This document shows, in pieces, positions 47,040-58,194 of a stretch of 64,000 nucleotides of DNA (position 1 is its first letter; each line of letters begins with the position of its first letter). Below the pieces are notes generated by a model. It made no database searches, was not told the DNA's origin, and was given only the letters and a program-made list of their open reading frames with translations. The stretch covers positions 65,223-129,222 of the forward strand of contig PDUO01000033.1 in assembly GCA_003008705.1 (NCBI GenBank), in the 5' to 3' direction. Both the position numbers and the translations under genes were made by a program. Origin of the DNA: Pezicula radicicola. Its lineage: Eukaryota > Ascomycota > Leotiomycetes > Helotiales > Dermateaceae.

Positions 47040-48849
47040 CATCGACCAACATGTCGTAGATTTCGGAGTTGATGGAAAATTGTGAGGCACTTCACAAATG
47101 TTGTGAACACCTTCCAACTACATTATTCTTGCCCACGCGATTGCTAGAACTTACCCGAGGCAGAGAGGACCTCCGCATTTGTAGCTCCGATGCCCTTCCA
47201 GGAAACACCAAGTACTCAACTTTTAGTAATTGCTGAGGAAATGCTTCCACTACCCAACTACTAAAACTAAACATCGGCGGCTACCAAAATAAAATTCCGT
47301 GGTCGGCGTTGTCGAAAACCTTTCAAGATATAGTTTCCATGTGTATCTGGCTGGGACTTAAATACTAATAGATCGATTCTCTGTGCATCATCCGGGATTT
47401 GGACAGCGACTGGGAGAAGGAGTCCGCACTCATGTCACAGATGTACTCCAGCTCATTCCTCAATATTGCCGCAACAGCTTCTCACAACTCCCAAGAGGGG
47501 TCAAGAAAGGGCTTTATCGCCACGCGTTGTACACTTTGCGGGCCTTAGAGATATTTCGGGAGTGCAATGATGTCAAAGCTTTGGAAACATCCATGTGTGG
47601 TATGCCCGCGGCATGCACTGTTGGCCGTAAAAAGAATTTGGTATATTCTTCATCGCATCAAGACCGTAGTTCTGTGGAAATGGAAAAGTACTTGCCCAGG
47701 CAAGCTCACTTGGTAGAATACTTGATTCCTACACCAACAAAGACAATAAATCTCTCCTTGATCTCTGTAGACGTACGTTGTAGAAGACTACTCAAGTGGC
47801 CAACTTACATTTGAGAAGGACAAGTTGGTAGCTATCTCAGCTTTGGCTCAGTGATTCGCACAACATGCATGGAATAAGGTTAAGATAGCGAAAGCTCAAA
47901 AAAATACGAGCAGTTCCTGGAAACCCAAAAGGCTCTTCAAGAACTCCAGAATATTAGAGGAGGATTGCAATTATCCATTGACAGCGTTCCAACCCTGTCA
48001 AAATTTCAGACTATAAAATTGCTACTTTCGATGCAGGACACACTAAACCTGGATGAAGACAAAGGCGACAACAATGCAACCATCATCACCACGTCTCTCA
48101 CGACAGATGGGCCTACCGCCATAGGCCCAACCTACCTCGCAGGACTCTGGAGTGACCAACTACTTGAGCAGCTGTTGTGGTATGTGCATACACGCCGCAG
48201 CAGCATGGAGCCCCGCCCAATTAGGTACCGAGCGCCTTCTTGGTCATAGGCATCAAGCGGGTCAGTAATTGATTATAGCCACGTACGAAAGCCATGCTTC
48301 TATACAAAGGTCTCCCTAGCAACAGTTCTACAGGAAACAATAACTCCCGTTTATAAACCATATAGGGCAGTTTTTAGAGGTAGAATCTGTATTCGTAGAC
48401 CGTTATTCAAAGCAACTGTCAATTTTGACCAAAATCGTTAGTATAAGCTTACTCAGTACACCATTCCGATTTATATGGGAGAGGAGATGGTATTTTTGGG
48501 CTCGCTAGACGACGTTATCTATGCACGCGCACTTCTAGGCTCAGGCTGTACCGTGTATTGTCTGCCTCTCTTTGCTGGGATTAACAAAAGGAAGCAAACA
48601 GTCAAATACGAGATGGAGGGACTGTTGCTATTACCTCCTGATGTTATACCTGGACAGTATCAGAGAGTAGGAACATTCTCTCATATTTCAGGTCTTTTCC
48701 CAGGTCATTTTCTTGCCGCGCGATGTCAGGGCCTGCAAAGCGACAAGTTGATGCACGATGGCACGGATAATTTGACTTTAAGCTTCAGAGTCTTTTGGCC
48801 ACCATCCGATTTTAAGAAACACTACCTGTGCCAAGACGCAGAGTTATAG
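47040..48849 (+). pseudogene. HET-domain (heterokaryon incompatibility type) protein, killed by RIP-type stops
   Basis: In one frame from about 47040 the sequence reads LPTTLFLPTRLLEL, LPGNTKYSTFSNC*GNAS (TGA at 47234-47236 at the Trp of the S-H-C-W-G motif), NKIPWSALSKTFQDIVS, WLGLKY**IDSLCIIRD (TAA and TAG at 47366-47371), and YSSSFLNIAATASHNSQEG. These are consecutive core motifs of the HET domain. Later fragments are LTFEKDKLVAISALAQ at about 47807, then in another frame TYLAGLWSDQLLEQLLWYV and PIRYRAPSWS*ASSGSV (TAG at 48247-48249, where Trp is universal), and a C-terminal part EGLLLLPPDVIPGQYQRVGTF ending 48849. Gene size fits a 600-residue HET protein. Such proteins mediate allorecognition and cell death; this copy cannot. 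Confidence 0.85.
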
Positions 48850-49655
48850 CTCATCGAGATTTCTATTTTTTAACAAATCATAATTTATTGCTAGCAAGAT
48901 CACAAATACTATTACGTCTTTACCATCTGCCTCTTCATATTGCTTTTGTTATTGACAAGACCGGCCGTTAACAAGACCACTTATTGACAAGTCATAGTGA
49001 AACTCGTTAATAGAAATTTTTTGGTTTAGATAATCCGAGGTAGCAAGTCTTTGAGGCTCCCTCAATTCAGTATGGAGGAGATCATCCCATCTCCCACATG
49101 GACGTTATAGCAAGAGGCCAGAGCATAATTTACAAGCAGACTAGCCAGGGCCAATGCTCACAAAGATAGAACATGGTAATAGTAATCGTGGACCGGCAAA
49201 TACTATTACACTTGACTGTTCCTAGTTACAGCTGCCAGAAAATCAGTATACCGGTACTTGTCTGTCTACGAAGACTAGTCCCGTTTAGGCTAGTTTCGCG
49301 ACTACACACGTGATATCAGAAATCAATGTTCCAACACTTCTTAAACCCCCTCAATTAATTATGGTGGGTCTAGAATGGAAAATGTGCTGTTAAAAGCTCT
49401 ATTGTGTCCCGCTTTTCGCTGTCAATTATTCAGCAAAGAATTATTCAGCAGTACCTTTTGTGTCTTATCTCCGAAGCTTTGGAGGAAACAAGGTTATAAG
49501 CTTGTGGTCTGAGAATGGTGTAGAGGTTTAGATTGACACTTGCTTTGGACTAGAAAAGAACCCTCTCCCGTTCGTGCCTTCTCTCTTCTCCTCATCTTCT
49601 TATCTATTCCTTAAAGCTCGAACTTCAATCTCTCAACTCAATTCACACATTCAAA
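48850..49655. other. Intergenic, promoter side of the alcohol dehydrogenase
   Basis: No gene seen. The last 100 bp are rich in CTC/TTC pyrimidine tracts, as is usual just before fungal start codons. Confidence 0.45.
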
Positions 49656-50920
49656 ATGGCTGCCTCTATCCCCAAAACCACCAAGGCCTGGACCGTTGAA
49701 GGTCACGACGGATTCGACAGCTTCAAATTCAACAAGCAAGCTGCCGTCCCCGAGATCTCCGATTATGAAGTCCTGGTCAAGTTCTATGCAGCTTCATTGA
49801 ACTATCGTGATCTGGCAATTCCGAGGGGTACGCGAAGTTTCATTCATTAGTCATCTCAACAACACTTTGGGCTTTGCTAATTTCTCAACCCTATTCCCTC
49901 AAGCTCTCTTGATCTGCAAATCCCCCTCCATCCGCGAGTTCCCCTCCTACATATACCCTTATAATAACAGCCTAACACTCCTAACACAGGCGAATACCCC
50001 TTCCCCCTACCCACAGGCGTAGTCTGTGGCTCCGATGGAGCAGGCGAAGTTATTGCTGTCGGCCCCAAAGTAACCCGCTTCCAACCCGGCGCTAAAATTG
50101 TAACGCTCTTCAATCAAGGTCACCTCCGGGGCTCCCTAACCCCCCAAACCCTTGCGACCGGTCTCGGGGGCGTCCTTGACGGCACCCTCCGCCAATACGG
50201 CACCTTCAACGAGCACGGTCTCGTCGAGATGCCAGCGAGCTTGAACTGGCAAGAAGGAGCTACACTTTCGTGCGCGGCGTTGACGGCGTGGAATGCATTG
50301 TATGGATTGAAGCCTTTGGTGCCTGGTGATGTGGTTCTTACACAAGGTACTGGTGGCGTATCTATCTTCGCTGTGCAGTTCGCAAAAGCAGCTGGTGCTA
50401 CGGTCATTGCCACGACATCATCTGCCTCTAAAGCCGCGATCCTGAAGAAACTCGGCGCAGACCATGTAATTAACTACAAAGATACACCAGAATGGGGCGA
50501 AGCAGTCGCAAAACTCACCCCAAAATGCGAAGGAGTAAATCACATTCTCGAAGTTGGAGGACCAACTACCATGGGACAGTCTCTCAAAGCAATTAAGATT
50601 GATGGTGTAATTAGCATTACTGGATTCCTTGGGGGTAGAGGGAAGGAACAACCCGGCTTCTTGGAGACTCTAAGCAATATCTGTACGGTTAGGGGGGTTT
50701 TGGTGGGGAATCGGATTCAGTTTGAGCAAATGAATAGGGCCATTGAGGCTAATGGGATTAAACCTGTTGTGGATGAGAAGGTTTTTACGCTAGAGGAAGT
50801 GAAGGAGTATGCTTTCCCGTCAATTTGGTTATTGGAGATGGGTGCTAACTTGAGCGTAGGGCATACCAGTATATGTGGGATCAGAAGCACTTTGGTAAAC
50901 TTACGATCAAGATTGATTAG
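49656..50920 (+). CDS. Zinc-family alcohol dehydrogenase/quinone reductase-like enzyme
   Basis: Three exons, 49656-49827, 49990-50806 and 50860-50920. Introns are GTACGC..CAG (162 bp) and GTATGC..TAG (53 bp, CTAAC branch). The product is about 349 residues, the family norm. The GroES-like domain includes ISDYEVLVKFYAASLNYRDL and GVVCGSDGAGEVIAVGPKV. The Rossmann domain has DVVLTQGTGGVSIFAVQFAK, then ADHVINYKDTPEWGEAV and NHILEVGGPTTMGQSLKAI. The last exon, EAYQYMWDQKHFGKLTIKID, is the usual C-terminus and is missed if the intron is ignored. The usual catalytic zinc ligands are not all obvious, as in the zinc-independent subgroup. Cytosolic NAD(P)-dependent reductase, substrate unknown. Intact. 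Confidence 0.9.
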
Positions 50921-52626
50921 GGAACAAAAGTCAAAAAAGTTAAGCAATCAAACCTCATTGTACAAGAAGTTGAGAGACATGATGACTTTGCTCTGTAATT
51001 GTACATTCCCAAGCGTTTATAATTTCTCTCTCCAAAAAAACACCCTTCCTTCCACTTGGCAACAAACTAGACCGAAATTCCATTGTCCCAGCCTCCCAAG
51101 GGCAATGAAATTGGCTGATATTATACCTAACGAGCCTCTTCAACCTTTGCAATTTCTATCTTACATTCCAAATCTAACAAACCGACTCCATCCCCAAACC
51201 CCTCAATCTCTTCCGCTCAACACACCTTATTTCCACCCTATCAACCCTACACCAACTTCTCCTCTCACAGTACAGACAGATATCACTCCAATAACACGTC
51301 GAAGCCTCCAACTGCTCCCTTCAGCCCCCAAGCCCTCATTACTAAACACAAACCCCTCCCTTGCGGGAAACTTCCACGTCTTTGCTCACTTCACAATATC
51401 CTCCAGCTCACCCCTCTTATCCTCAGCTATCTCAAGCTCAAGCTCAATCTCCTTCAAGGATTTTAAGTGCGAGAACGTATATCCCCACCCGCTCTCATTC
51501 CATTGTAGTGCTCCCACGGCATCCTCGATAGTCCAATCCTTGATCATACCACCTACATCACCATCTCCCCTCTTCGGACTAGAGAAAAGCAAGGCTTCTT
51601 AGTACTTAAACGAGAGAGAAATAGGAGGGCTACAAATGCCATGTAAGTCTAGACAGAATGTTTACGGACTTCTAAGACATTCTACGTAAAAGGGAGGATA
51701 CTAGTACTTCCCCAAAAAAGAAAAATACCTAACTTACTTAATAGCCAATTTATAGTTCCGCTAGCACTACTATTAATATCTAATCGTGGTCTTCATCTTC
51801 TCAATCCCCTGCATACACCCCTTCTTGCACAACTAAAACATCTGCGTGAACAAATGCACTTCTTTAACGAGGTACTTGTCAACTCTCCATCCGTCCAAAA
51901 TGGTACGCTTTATGACCAAAATGCGCTTCGACGGCACAGCCCCGGACGGTGCTAGAATACATGCTCCTTAGTAATAGGAGGGAGGTGATACGTCTTTAGG
52001 TAGACTTTTTGGAAAGTGCTTAGGAGAGCGGTGTAGACGACGCGTTTGCTGGTGTAGTTTGTGTTTGTGGGCTACTGGGATGCGGGGTCTGGGAGGGCGG
52101 AGAGGGCGAGTGAAAGTCGGCAGGTTAGGCCAGGCTGGGAATAGTGCGTTCAATGATAAGCCTCAGGCTTTGGTGAATGGGACGGTGGATTCAATGGTGG
52201 CGCTGCAGATATGAGATTCTGTCGATGTCACCCCTCGGGGGGATTGATGGATCATCCCTTATAAGCATTTGGGTGGATTTGAGAGGTGTTTGTTGTGTGA
52301 TATTAGAAGAGACGATGAAGTCTATTCCGCTCGGCTAAGCCTAAAGGGCCCTAATCCACATCGCATAATACACTTCCTTCGGTGTTTCTATTGTCTCCTG
52401 AAGCCCATACAGAACAGCCTCTTTCAAGGTTTTCCAAATTCAGTAACTGTCTTAGTCAACGAGATCTCGTGTGTGGTTAGTAGCAAGTGAGCTTGAAGTT
52501 CATTCCTCTAAGTGTTCAATATCCTATCCTCGGCAACTGAAACGAGACCCGCTAGGGGTAAGTTGGGGTGAGAGGAAGAATGGGATATACTGCTGTGGGG
52601 TGTTGGCTGCCTGTTCTACCTCCATA
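50921..52626. other. Mostly featureless, one faint relic
   Basis: A minus-strand frame at 51386-51592 with IKDWTIEDAVGALQWNESGW and LKSLKEIELELEIAEDKRGE resembles the C-terminal part of fungal F-box-like hypothetical proteins (long 'W..P..LKxLKxFELELET' pattern). It is followed by a stop and broken frames. The relic call is weak. Nothing else identified. Confidence 0.35.
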
Positions 52627-53341
52627 TTAAGTCGTGCGGTAGATCGTTCTGGAAGTGCTTTCAAGCATTACACTTCCAGAGAGAATCAGCATTGCTGGAA
52701 TAGTATCTCCACTACCACTAATCGATTCGATTGTTGTAATAGACTCTCGTTCCTCTGGATCTGCCAAATAGACAGACTTTGTATTAGCATGTGTAATTAA
52801 AACTCTGCCAGCCAAATAGCCAGTTTGGAAGCCACTTTCGTCGAAATTCCATATATCTTCTAGTGCAATCCCATATTCTTCACAGGCCTCTTTGAAATCA
52901 TCGAAATGCCTCTGAAAATCCTCCTTTATATGTGTATTCTTTCGTTCAGCAGCGAGTGTTTTGGCGCGTATCGTATGAAAGTAAGACTTATTTCGAGTGA
53001 GCCATCGAGTAGCCCTGGTTTTTAGAGACCTAGCGCGTCGAACAATCTGCTCGTAGAATGAAATTTGTACCCTGCCGCAACGTTCTTGTAGTCGAAGGCT
53101 AGCCAATCTTAATAAGAAAGGAAGCAAATGATTTCAATGCCATATCCTGTGTAGTATTTAGGGCTTGGTTGTGGCCTCCCCTTACGCGTTGATCGTGTCG
53201 GCCCTTAATTCGACCGCGGAGGAGATCGTAAGAAACAATGAATTTTCGGACTGGCTCTGCTACTTTGATCTTGGGGGTTTCTCGATAGAATCTAATAGAT
53301 TGTACAATTCTAGCCTCCATTTCTAGATTGTATTTAGGCAT
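52627..53341 (-). pseudogene. Pogo/Fot1-type transposase (DDE) relic
   Basis: From ATG 53339-53341 the frame reads MPKYNLEMEARIVQSIRFYR and VSYDLLRGRIKGRHDQR, a psq-type helix-turn-helix. After a frameshift near 53110 it continues ARSLKTRATRWLTRNKSYFH (CENP-B-type DNA-binding segment), FKEACEEYGIALEDIWNFDE with the first catalytic Asp in NFDESGFQTG, and ITTIESISGSGDTIPAMLIL. The second and third catalytic acids and the C-terminus are missing beyond 52627. Tc1/mariner superfamily element, inactive. Confidence 0.8.
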
Positions 53342-53469
53342 TGTTATAGTGTTACGAGATCGATTTAATAGAGTGATTTTGCAATTAATGGAACAAATCG
53401 GTGTTTCGCTGGGAATCAGCATATCGCTGTGGCTGTGCCTTAAATACCAAAGTAGCACGAAGCCTTTTA

Positions 53470-53517
53470 CAGATTTCCCGTTCCCGTTCCCGTTCTCGTT
53501 CCCGTTCTCGTTCCCCG
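53470..53517 (+). repeat. CGTTCC microsatellite
   Basis: Seven or so CCGTTC/TCGTTC units between the transposase relic and MITE copy 2. Confidence 0.7.
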
Positions 53518-53519
53518 TA

Positions 53520-53662
53520 CAGGCCCAAACAAACCGTATTTCCGTCTGAGCGCCACTAACCAGTTATAGCTAAAAAGGTGACTTTCTAGTTAAGTGATTG
53601 GTTGATTTACCCTGGATTCACACAGCCACAGCTCAGACGGTAATGGGGTTTGTTTGGGCCTA
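53520..53662. mobile_element. MITE with GGCCCAAACAAACC inverted ends, copy 2
   Basis: The 143-bp element begins CAGGCCCAAACAAACCGTAT and ends with the complement GGGTTTGTTTGGGCCTA. It is nearly identical to 1236-1377. TA flanks both ends (53518-53519 and 53663-53664). CAG-type ends with TA duplication fit a Tc1/mariner MITE. Its neighbour is a pogo-type transposase relic of the same superfamily. Confidence 0.87.
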
Positions 53663-53794
53663 TACGAAAGTAGTAGCCATGGCTCAGTCAATCTTGGCTA
53701 TGCTGAGTTACGAGTTAGCGCGCAAACCCTTAATTCCTGCATGTCACAGTCCTTGCGGCCTCAAACAACAACATATCAATCAATCAACGTAGTG

Positions 53795-54673
53795 ATGGAC
53801 GAAAGACCAACAACGCAAGGCGGCGGCGCCGGGCTTTCCAGCTATTCGCCGCGACCAAGCATATGCGACGCTCTCGACTTGATTGCGTATCCCAGGAGCC
53901 TTGCGGCGCTCAAGCACATCTACTGGCGCTCGGCTTGCTGGCTCTCAGAGTTGCCGACTTCAGAGGTAATCGACCAGAAGATCTTTGTGTATCTGAACGA
54001 GAACTATAACGACAAGGACAACGACAACAACAACGACAAGGACAACAACGACAACAGCGACAACGACAACGACAACAACGACAACGACAACAACAACGAC
54101 GTCAAAAACCCGGCCATCTGGCAATTTGGGAGTAACTCCGATTATGAAGAGAGCGCTGAGCCGCCAAAGATCAAGACGTACGTGGTTTTTCCACGCTTGG
54201 ATTTCTCCGATCTCTGGCGTGAGCGCGTGCAGGAGAAGTGGACAGACAAGATCGTGGTCCCTGCGATTGACCGAGCCTTGCAAAGAGATGGGAATTCTAG
54301 CGCGGATTCTGCGTTCGCCAGAATCAAGCAATGCAGTCAGGATGGACTCGATATCAGCGACAGACCTGACACAACGGTGCACTTGCAGCAGAGCCACCTA
54401 AAGGAATTGTGGACGAATATGCAGCGGATCGTGGACTCGGGGAATTTCAGCGAATTTGCTGACATGTTTCTTGTCATAGGCGCAGAGATCAGGCAGGAAT
54501 GGACACCCGGTCCGACGGCACACCCTTCAGGGCGCGATCTGCAAGATTTCTGGGCTGATTTCAGCAAGATGTGGGATGATTACGTGGACATGGACTACAT
54601 CCCGATAGAGGCAGTTGACGTTCACATGCACTGTGGTTTCCAGTTGCATAAGCCCATCGCAGGAGAGGCTTGA
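53795..54673 (+). CDS. Hypothetical protein with Asp/Asn-rich repeat
   Basis: The 292-residue frame begins MDERPTTQGGGAGL. The frame is open further upstream into the MITE, but this ATG lies just outside it and has a reasonable context. Residues about 70-105 are an Asn/Asp/Lys tract encoded by GACAAC repeats. The flanks look like a real globular protein: LDLIAYPRSLAALKHIYWRS, KTYVVFPRLDFSDLWRERV and LQDFWADFSKMWDDYVDMDY. I do not recognise the family. No intron or stop is seen; the repeat length likely varies between strains. The MITE lies 132 bp upstream and could affect its promoter. Confidence 0.55.
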   Translation: MDERPTTQGGGAGLSSYSPRPSICDALDLIAYPRSLAALKHIYWRSACWLSELPTSEVIDQKIFVYLNENYNDKDNDNNNDKDNNDNSDNDNDNNDNDNNNDVKNPAIWQFGSNSDYEESAEPPKIKTYVVFPRLDFSDLWRERVQEKWTDKIVVPAIDRALQRDGNSSADSAFARIKQCSQDGLDISDRPDTTVHLQQSHLKELWTNMQRIVDSGNFSEFADMFLVIGAEIRQEWTPGPTAHPSGRDLQDFWADFSKMWDDYVDMDYIPIEAVDVHMHCGFQLHKPIAGEA

Positions 54674-54849
54674 CGTTCACCGGAAACTGGACTAGCTGGT
54701 GAGGCAGATTGAGGGCATCAGATCAAAGCTTTCGTCGCATGGAGGTGGTGCAGCAGATTGAAGCCATTTGATTCTTGACTAGCAACTGTATGGTTAAATT
54801 GGCCTTATGTATTGTACTAAAGCAAATTTGTCTCAAGCAAATCTGATAT

Positions 54850-55260
54850 TTTCTAGTATCCTTACACGTGGTGCTAGATTTATACAGCTTAGTTAGCTTC
54901 GATGTGAAAGGAGTATATAATAGAGTGTACAAAAGCATATTGTTGTAGAGACTCGCAGCAAGGGACATCCCGCTGGCCCTAGTACGGTGGATTGATTCCT
55001 TTTGCTTAGAACGCACGGCAACCATACTAGTAAATGGCTACACCTGTCAACAATAACCAATACCACAAGCAGGCTTACCGCAGGGATCACTACTCTCACT
55101 AATATTGTTCCTCTTCTTTAATGCTAACCTAGTTTAACGCAAGATCCAGAAGTAGTGCTGCTCGATTAATGGGACTAGGAATTAGTACAAGTAGTACATT
55201 AATGTCTTCTAGCCAGAAAAGGAAAAGATAAGAAGGATTTACTAAGGGGTATAATAGAAT
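54850..55260 (+). mobile_element. LINE (Tad1-like) reverse transcriptase fragment
   Basis: One plus-strand frame at about 54898-55140 reads FDVKGVYNRVYKSILL, RLAARDIPLALVRWIDSFC, ERTATILVNGYTCQQ and PQAGLPQGSLLSLILFLFFN. These are motifs of the reverse transcriptase palm (D-V-K-G-A-Y-N, G-L-P-Q-G-S-P-L-S-P). Stops replace Gln and Trp codons. The catalytic YADD/FVDD region is unreadable. A short, RIP-damaged remnant. Confidence 0.75.
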
Positions 55261-55559
55261 AAACAGATCTAAATTAAGTAACAACTAAACTAGAAACTAT
55301 AACCTGGATACTACTAGCGTTTATAGCATTTAAGAAACTAAGGCTAATAGTCTATTAGACTATAGAAGTAAGATATATCCTTTTATATGACCTTGCCTGG
55401 TTCAACCATGCTATCAAGAGGTGGGATTACTTTGATACGATTGAGATGAAGCTGCTGGTAATGGTGAAGGAGAATGAGAATTTTGTCCGTCGGTGAAAGA
55501 GATGAAGCGAGGAGGGCATTGATCGCATCTGTTGACACGTCTTATATGTGAGGAATTAA

Positions 55560-56290
55560 CACGTACCGAGTGTCAGCGCGACGAGTTCAGATGTGCGTGA
55601 TCTTCTTCAATGATCACGTATACGCCGACTTATGCTTCTCATGGGGAAAGAGCTTGTTAGAGTCGATTGAAGCGATAGCTCCGCTCCACCATCAAAGAGC
55701 AGCCTACTACCAGAACGCCGACGGGACCATCTCACCCTTGCCAGGTATAGAACCTTTACCTGTTGCAGTGAGGGAACTTGGCCAGGTCAGATATTCTCCA
55801 TGAGACCTATGGTTTAGGGCGTGGTATGTCAACTTGCGCCTGTCGAACTTTATGATCGAGTAGAGCATCACACGCGCTGATCTCACTATCAATATGTGGC
55901 CAACTGAATCTAATTGTTATGGAATAGGCATTGCGAGACTTGCGATAGCATATGACTGCTCTGTTATTGTGCCTACAATTCCTGGGTATGTCTTAGACAA
56001 ACTTCATGCTGGGGAGTTCTACCCGCGACGTAGATTCGGCCAAGGGTTAGTGAAGAAATCTAATTTTTCCTAAGTTTTAAAGGTCCGTGAGAAGATTATT
56101 TGAGATAAGGAAGTGTCTGGAGATATATAAGAAATTAATGTTTATTACCCTATTGCTCCAATAATGCGTCAAGCCTGCGGAGTGCAACTGAATGATTCGC
56201 CGCAATTAGGACAAGATCTTTATTAGGATAGCGAGGTCGAGCTTAGATTATTAGAGCGCCACGAGACTTTCCCCGCTAGGGGTGACAGGA
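55560..56290 (+). pseudogene. Unidentified coding relic with RIP-type stops
   Basis: A single frame stays protein-like for about 730 bp: YYQNADGTISPLPGIEPLPV, GQVRYSP*DLWFRAWYVNLR, INMWPTESNCYGIGIARLAI, DCSVIVPTIPGYV and, further on, YYPIAPIMRQACGVQL and LRLLERHETFPARGDRR. Six or so stops interrupt it, several at likely Trp positions. I do not recognise the family. The absence of frameshifts together with stops suggests point-mutation decay. Confidence 0.45.
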
Positions 56291-56585
56291 GATTATGATC
56301 CGTGTGATTTAAAGTAGCTCTGTAGCGCTATAATTGAGAATACCTCATCATATCTTACTGATAATATCGTTTGGCTATGCTCAATCATGTCCCCGACATG
56401 TTCATAGCTTTTACTTGTTCTCAACTGCGTCTTGAAGTCCTTGAAATGCAAAGATGGCAAAATTTATGAAGGTGCAGTACAAAATGATAATAACGAGCGA
56501 CTATAATTGAGGGAACTAAAAAAGAGATATATGCCCAATCTTCTCACAACTGATTCTACTCCTACTAGCCGTCTGCCCCAGCTGT

Positions 56586-56810
56586 TCAAAATGGCGTCGT
56601 GAACATCTCCTCTATCTCCTTGTACGAAACGCCCAAGATCATGTTTCCAGGGGGGGNGGTGTCATGATGACCATGAAAGTTGATGATCCGATCCATCTGG
56701 TAACACTGGTTATGTAGTTCCAGTTCTGTACAACATTCGGACAGATCGTGAGGAGTGCATTTGTATGCTTGTCTTTGATCCGGACAAGATGAGTTTTGAT
56801 GAACCCGCAC
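56586..56810 (-). other. Open frame fragment containing the only N
   Basis: Minus-strand reading contains YQMDRIINFHGHHDT, then an unresolved base (N at 56657, in a poly-G run), then GNMILGVSYKEIEEMF. It looks like coding DNA of an unidentified gene. Ambiguity at the run makes the frame uncertain. Confidence 0.3.
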
Positions 56811-57227
56811 GCCCCTTACCTATGACCCTTCCGTGCCAATGTCTCTCCTAGTGTCCCTTGTTCAAAGACGAGCAATTGATACAGAAGATTCTAATCTTTG
56901 CCTTGGTTTTGGAATAGAGAGATGGGTGGACCGGCCAAATGTTGACGCCTTCGCATATCTTCGATGTAATGATAAGGTTAAGCCTTAGTCGTTCGTGAGT
57001 TTGTTTATAATCCTGTAGATGTTAATTAAGGGGGAGTAGGGTTTCTTCTAAAGTCAGCTCAAGAAATCCTGTTACTAGATGATATTTTAATAGCCCTAGA
57101 GAAAGCATCATAACCCTGAGCCCTGTTAGGTTAAAACTCGACTCGCTGCACAGTTGTTAGCTTCCCCTTCGTGAGCAGCTGCTGGAACTTTTACCTCGCT
57201 CTTAACTAGAGTCCTCGATCCAAGCTA
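56811..57227. other. Transition into the AT-rich block, no gene seen
   Basis: GC content falls across this stretch. No feature recognised before the Tc1-like end at 57228. Confidence 0.4.
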
Positions 57228-57892
57228 CAGTAACCGACTATAAATATTGATCCTTCCGAAATTAACCCGCTACCTCTATATCTTATATTTACTATAATTA
57301 TACAACTACTTAATTAATAGCTCTAAATCTTTATATTATAATAGAAAAATAGTCTATCTTTAATCTATTAAAATATCTAATTACTTAATACTTTATATAC
57401 TATCCTTTTACTATAATATAAGCTTTTACTCTATCTAATATACTCTATAGAAGACTAAGAAACAACTTATTAAATAAATTATCCTATACCTTATATAAGG
57501 TATTTTCTAATATAATAATAGCTTCTTTAAATTCTCTTATACTCTTAAGATTAGAATATAACTCTAGAACTTATTTCTTAAGATAGAACTAGATATATTT
57601 AATTAGGTTTAAATTAGAAGAAAAGAGAGACTAGTCTATAAGTAGTATACCTATATCTTTAAACTATTTTATTACTCTATAAGATATATATATTTTTACT
57701 CTATTCTATATAAATATAAGGTCTAGTTTCTAGTATTTTAATATAAAAGTAAGAAGAGTAATTATACTTCTTTAATTTAAAGTCTTAATTAAGGATATAG
57801 AGATCTAACCTTTTAATACCTTCTAGCTTTTCTTAAAATATACTCTAGATTATAACTAATATATCCTTTCTTTTTTTATATATAAAGATTAT
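57228..57892 (-). mobile_element. Tc1-like transposon, C-terminal transposase part, RIP-mutated
   Basis: The left end is TA followed by CAGTAACCGACTATAAATAT, a typical Tc1-type terminus. Reading the minus strand through RIP stops gives a Tc1 DDE C-terminus: LLIDQSSLFSS-LNPIEHIQ (the S-P-D-L-N-P-I-E motif), LKEQVLELYPNLKSIQ, EAIIILENTLQEVQDNLF, LQSIPDRVKAYIIVKGQYIKY. The right part is cut by the copia insertion at 57893 and should continue after 63886. Inactive. Confidence 0.75.
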
Positions 57893-58194
57893 TATTATAA
57901 TATTAATATCTAGTATTTTATTTATTAATTATTTTATATATTAAACCTTATTACCTTAGCTAATTAGAAGCTAATAGTTTATATTAAACTAAGCTTATTC
58001 GGGATTAGTCTAATAGTTAGTTTCAACTATAAGAACTACTCTCTTAGTTATTAGATTTTAGAATCTAATTAATTAAATCTAATATTAATAGATTTATATA
58101 TATTTAAACTAAGTAAGAACTACTAGTAGAATATAGTAAGTTAGTTAATAAGGATTAATAACCTTATATACTAGTATAATTAATTATACTAATA
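57893..58194 (+). repeat. 5' LTR of the copia element
   Basis: 302 bp beginning TATTATAATATTAATATCTA and ending TATACTAATA. Aligns along its whole length with 63585-63886; the differences are almost all C/T or G/A, as expected when RIP hits two copies separately. Confidence 0.88.

Noticed and set aside
50921..51602. C-terminal extension of the alcohol dehydrogenase to 457 residues
   Set aside because: The extension arises from reading through the 50807-50859 intron; splicing gives the normal family C-terminus and stop at 50918-50920.
54723..55099. Minus-strand open frames near 54.7-55.1 kb
   Set aside because: They are antisense to a readable LINE reverse transcriptase on the plus strand.
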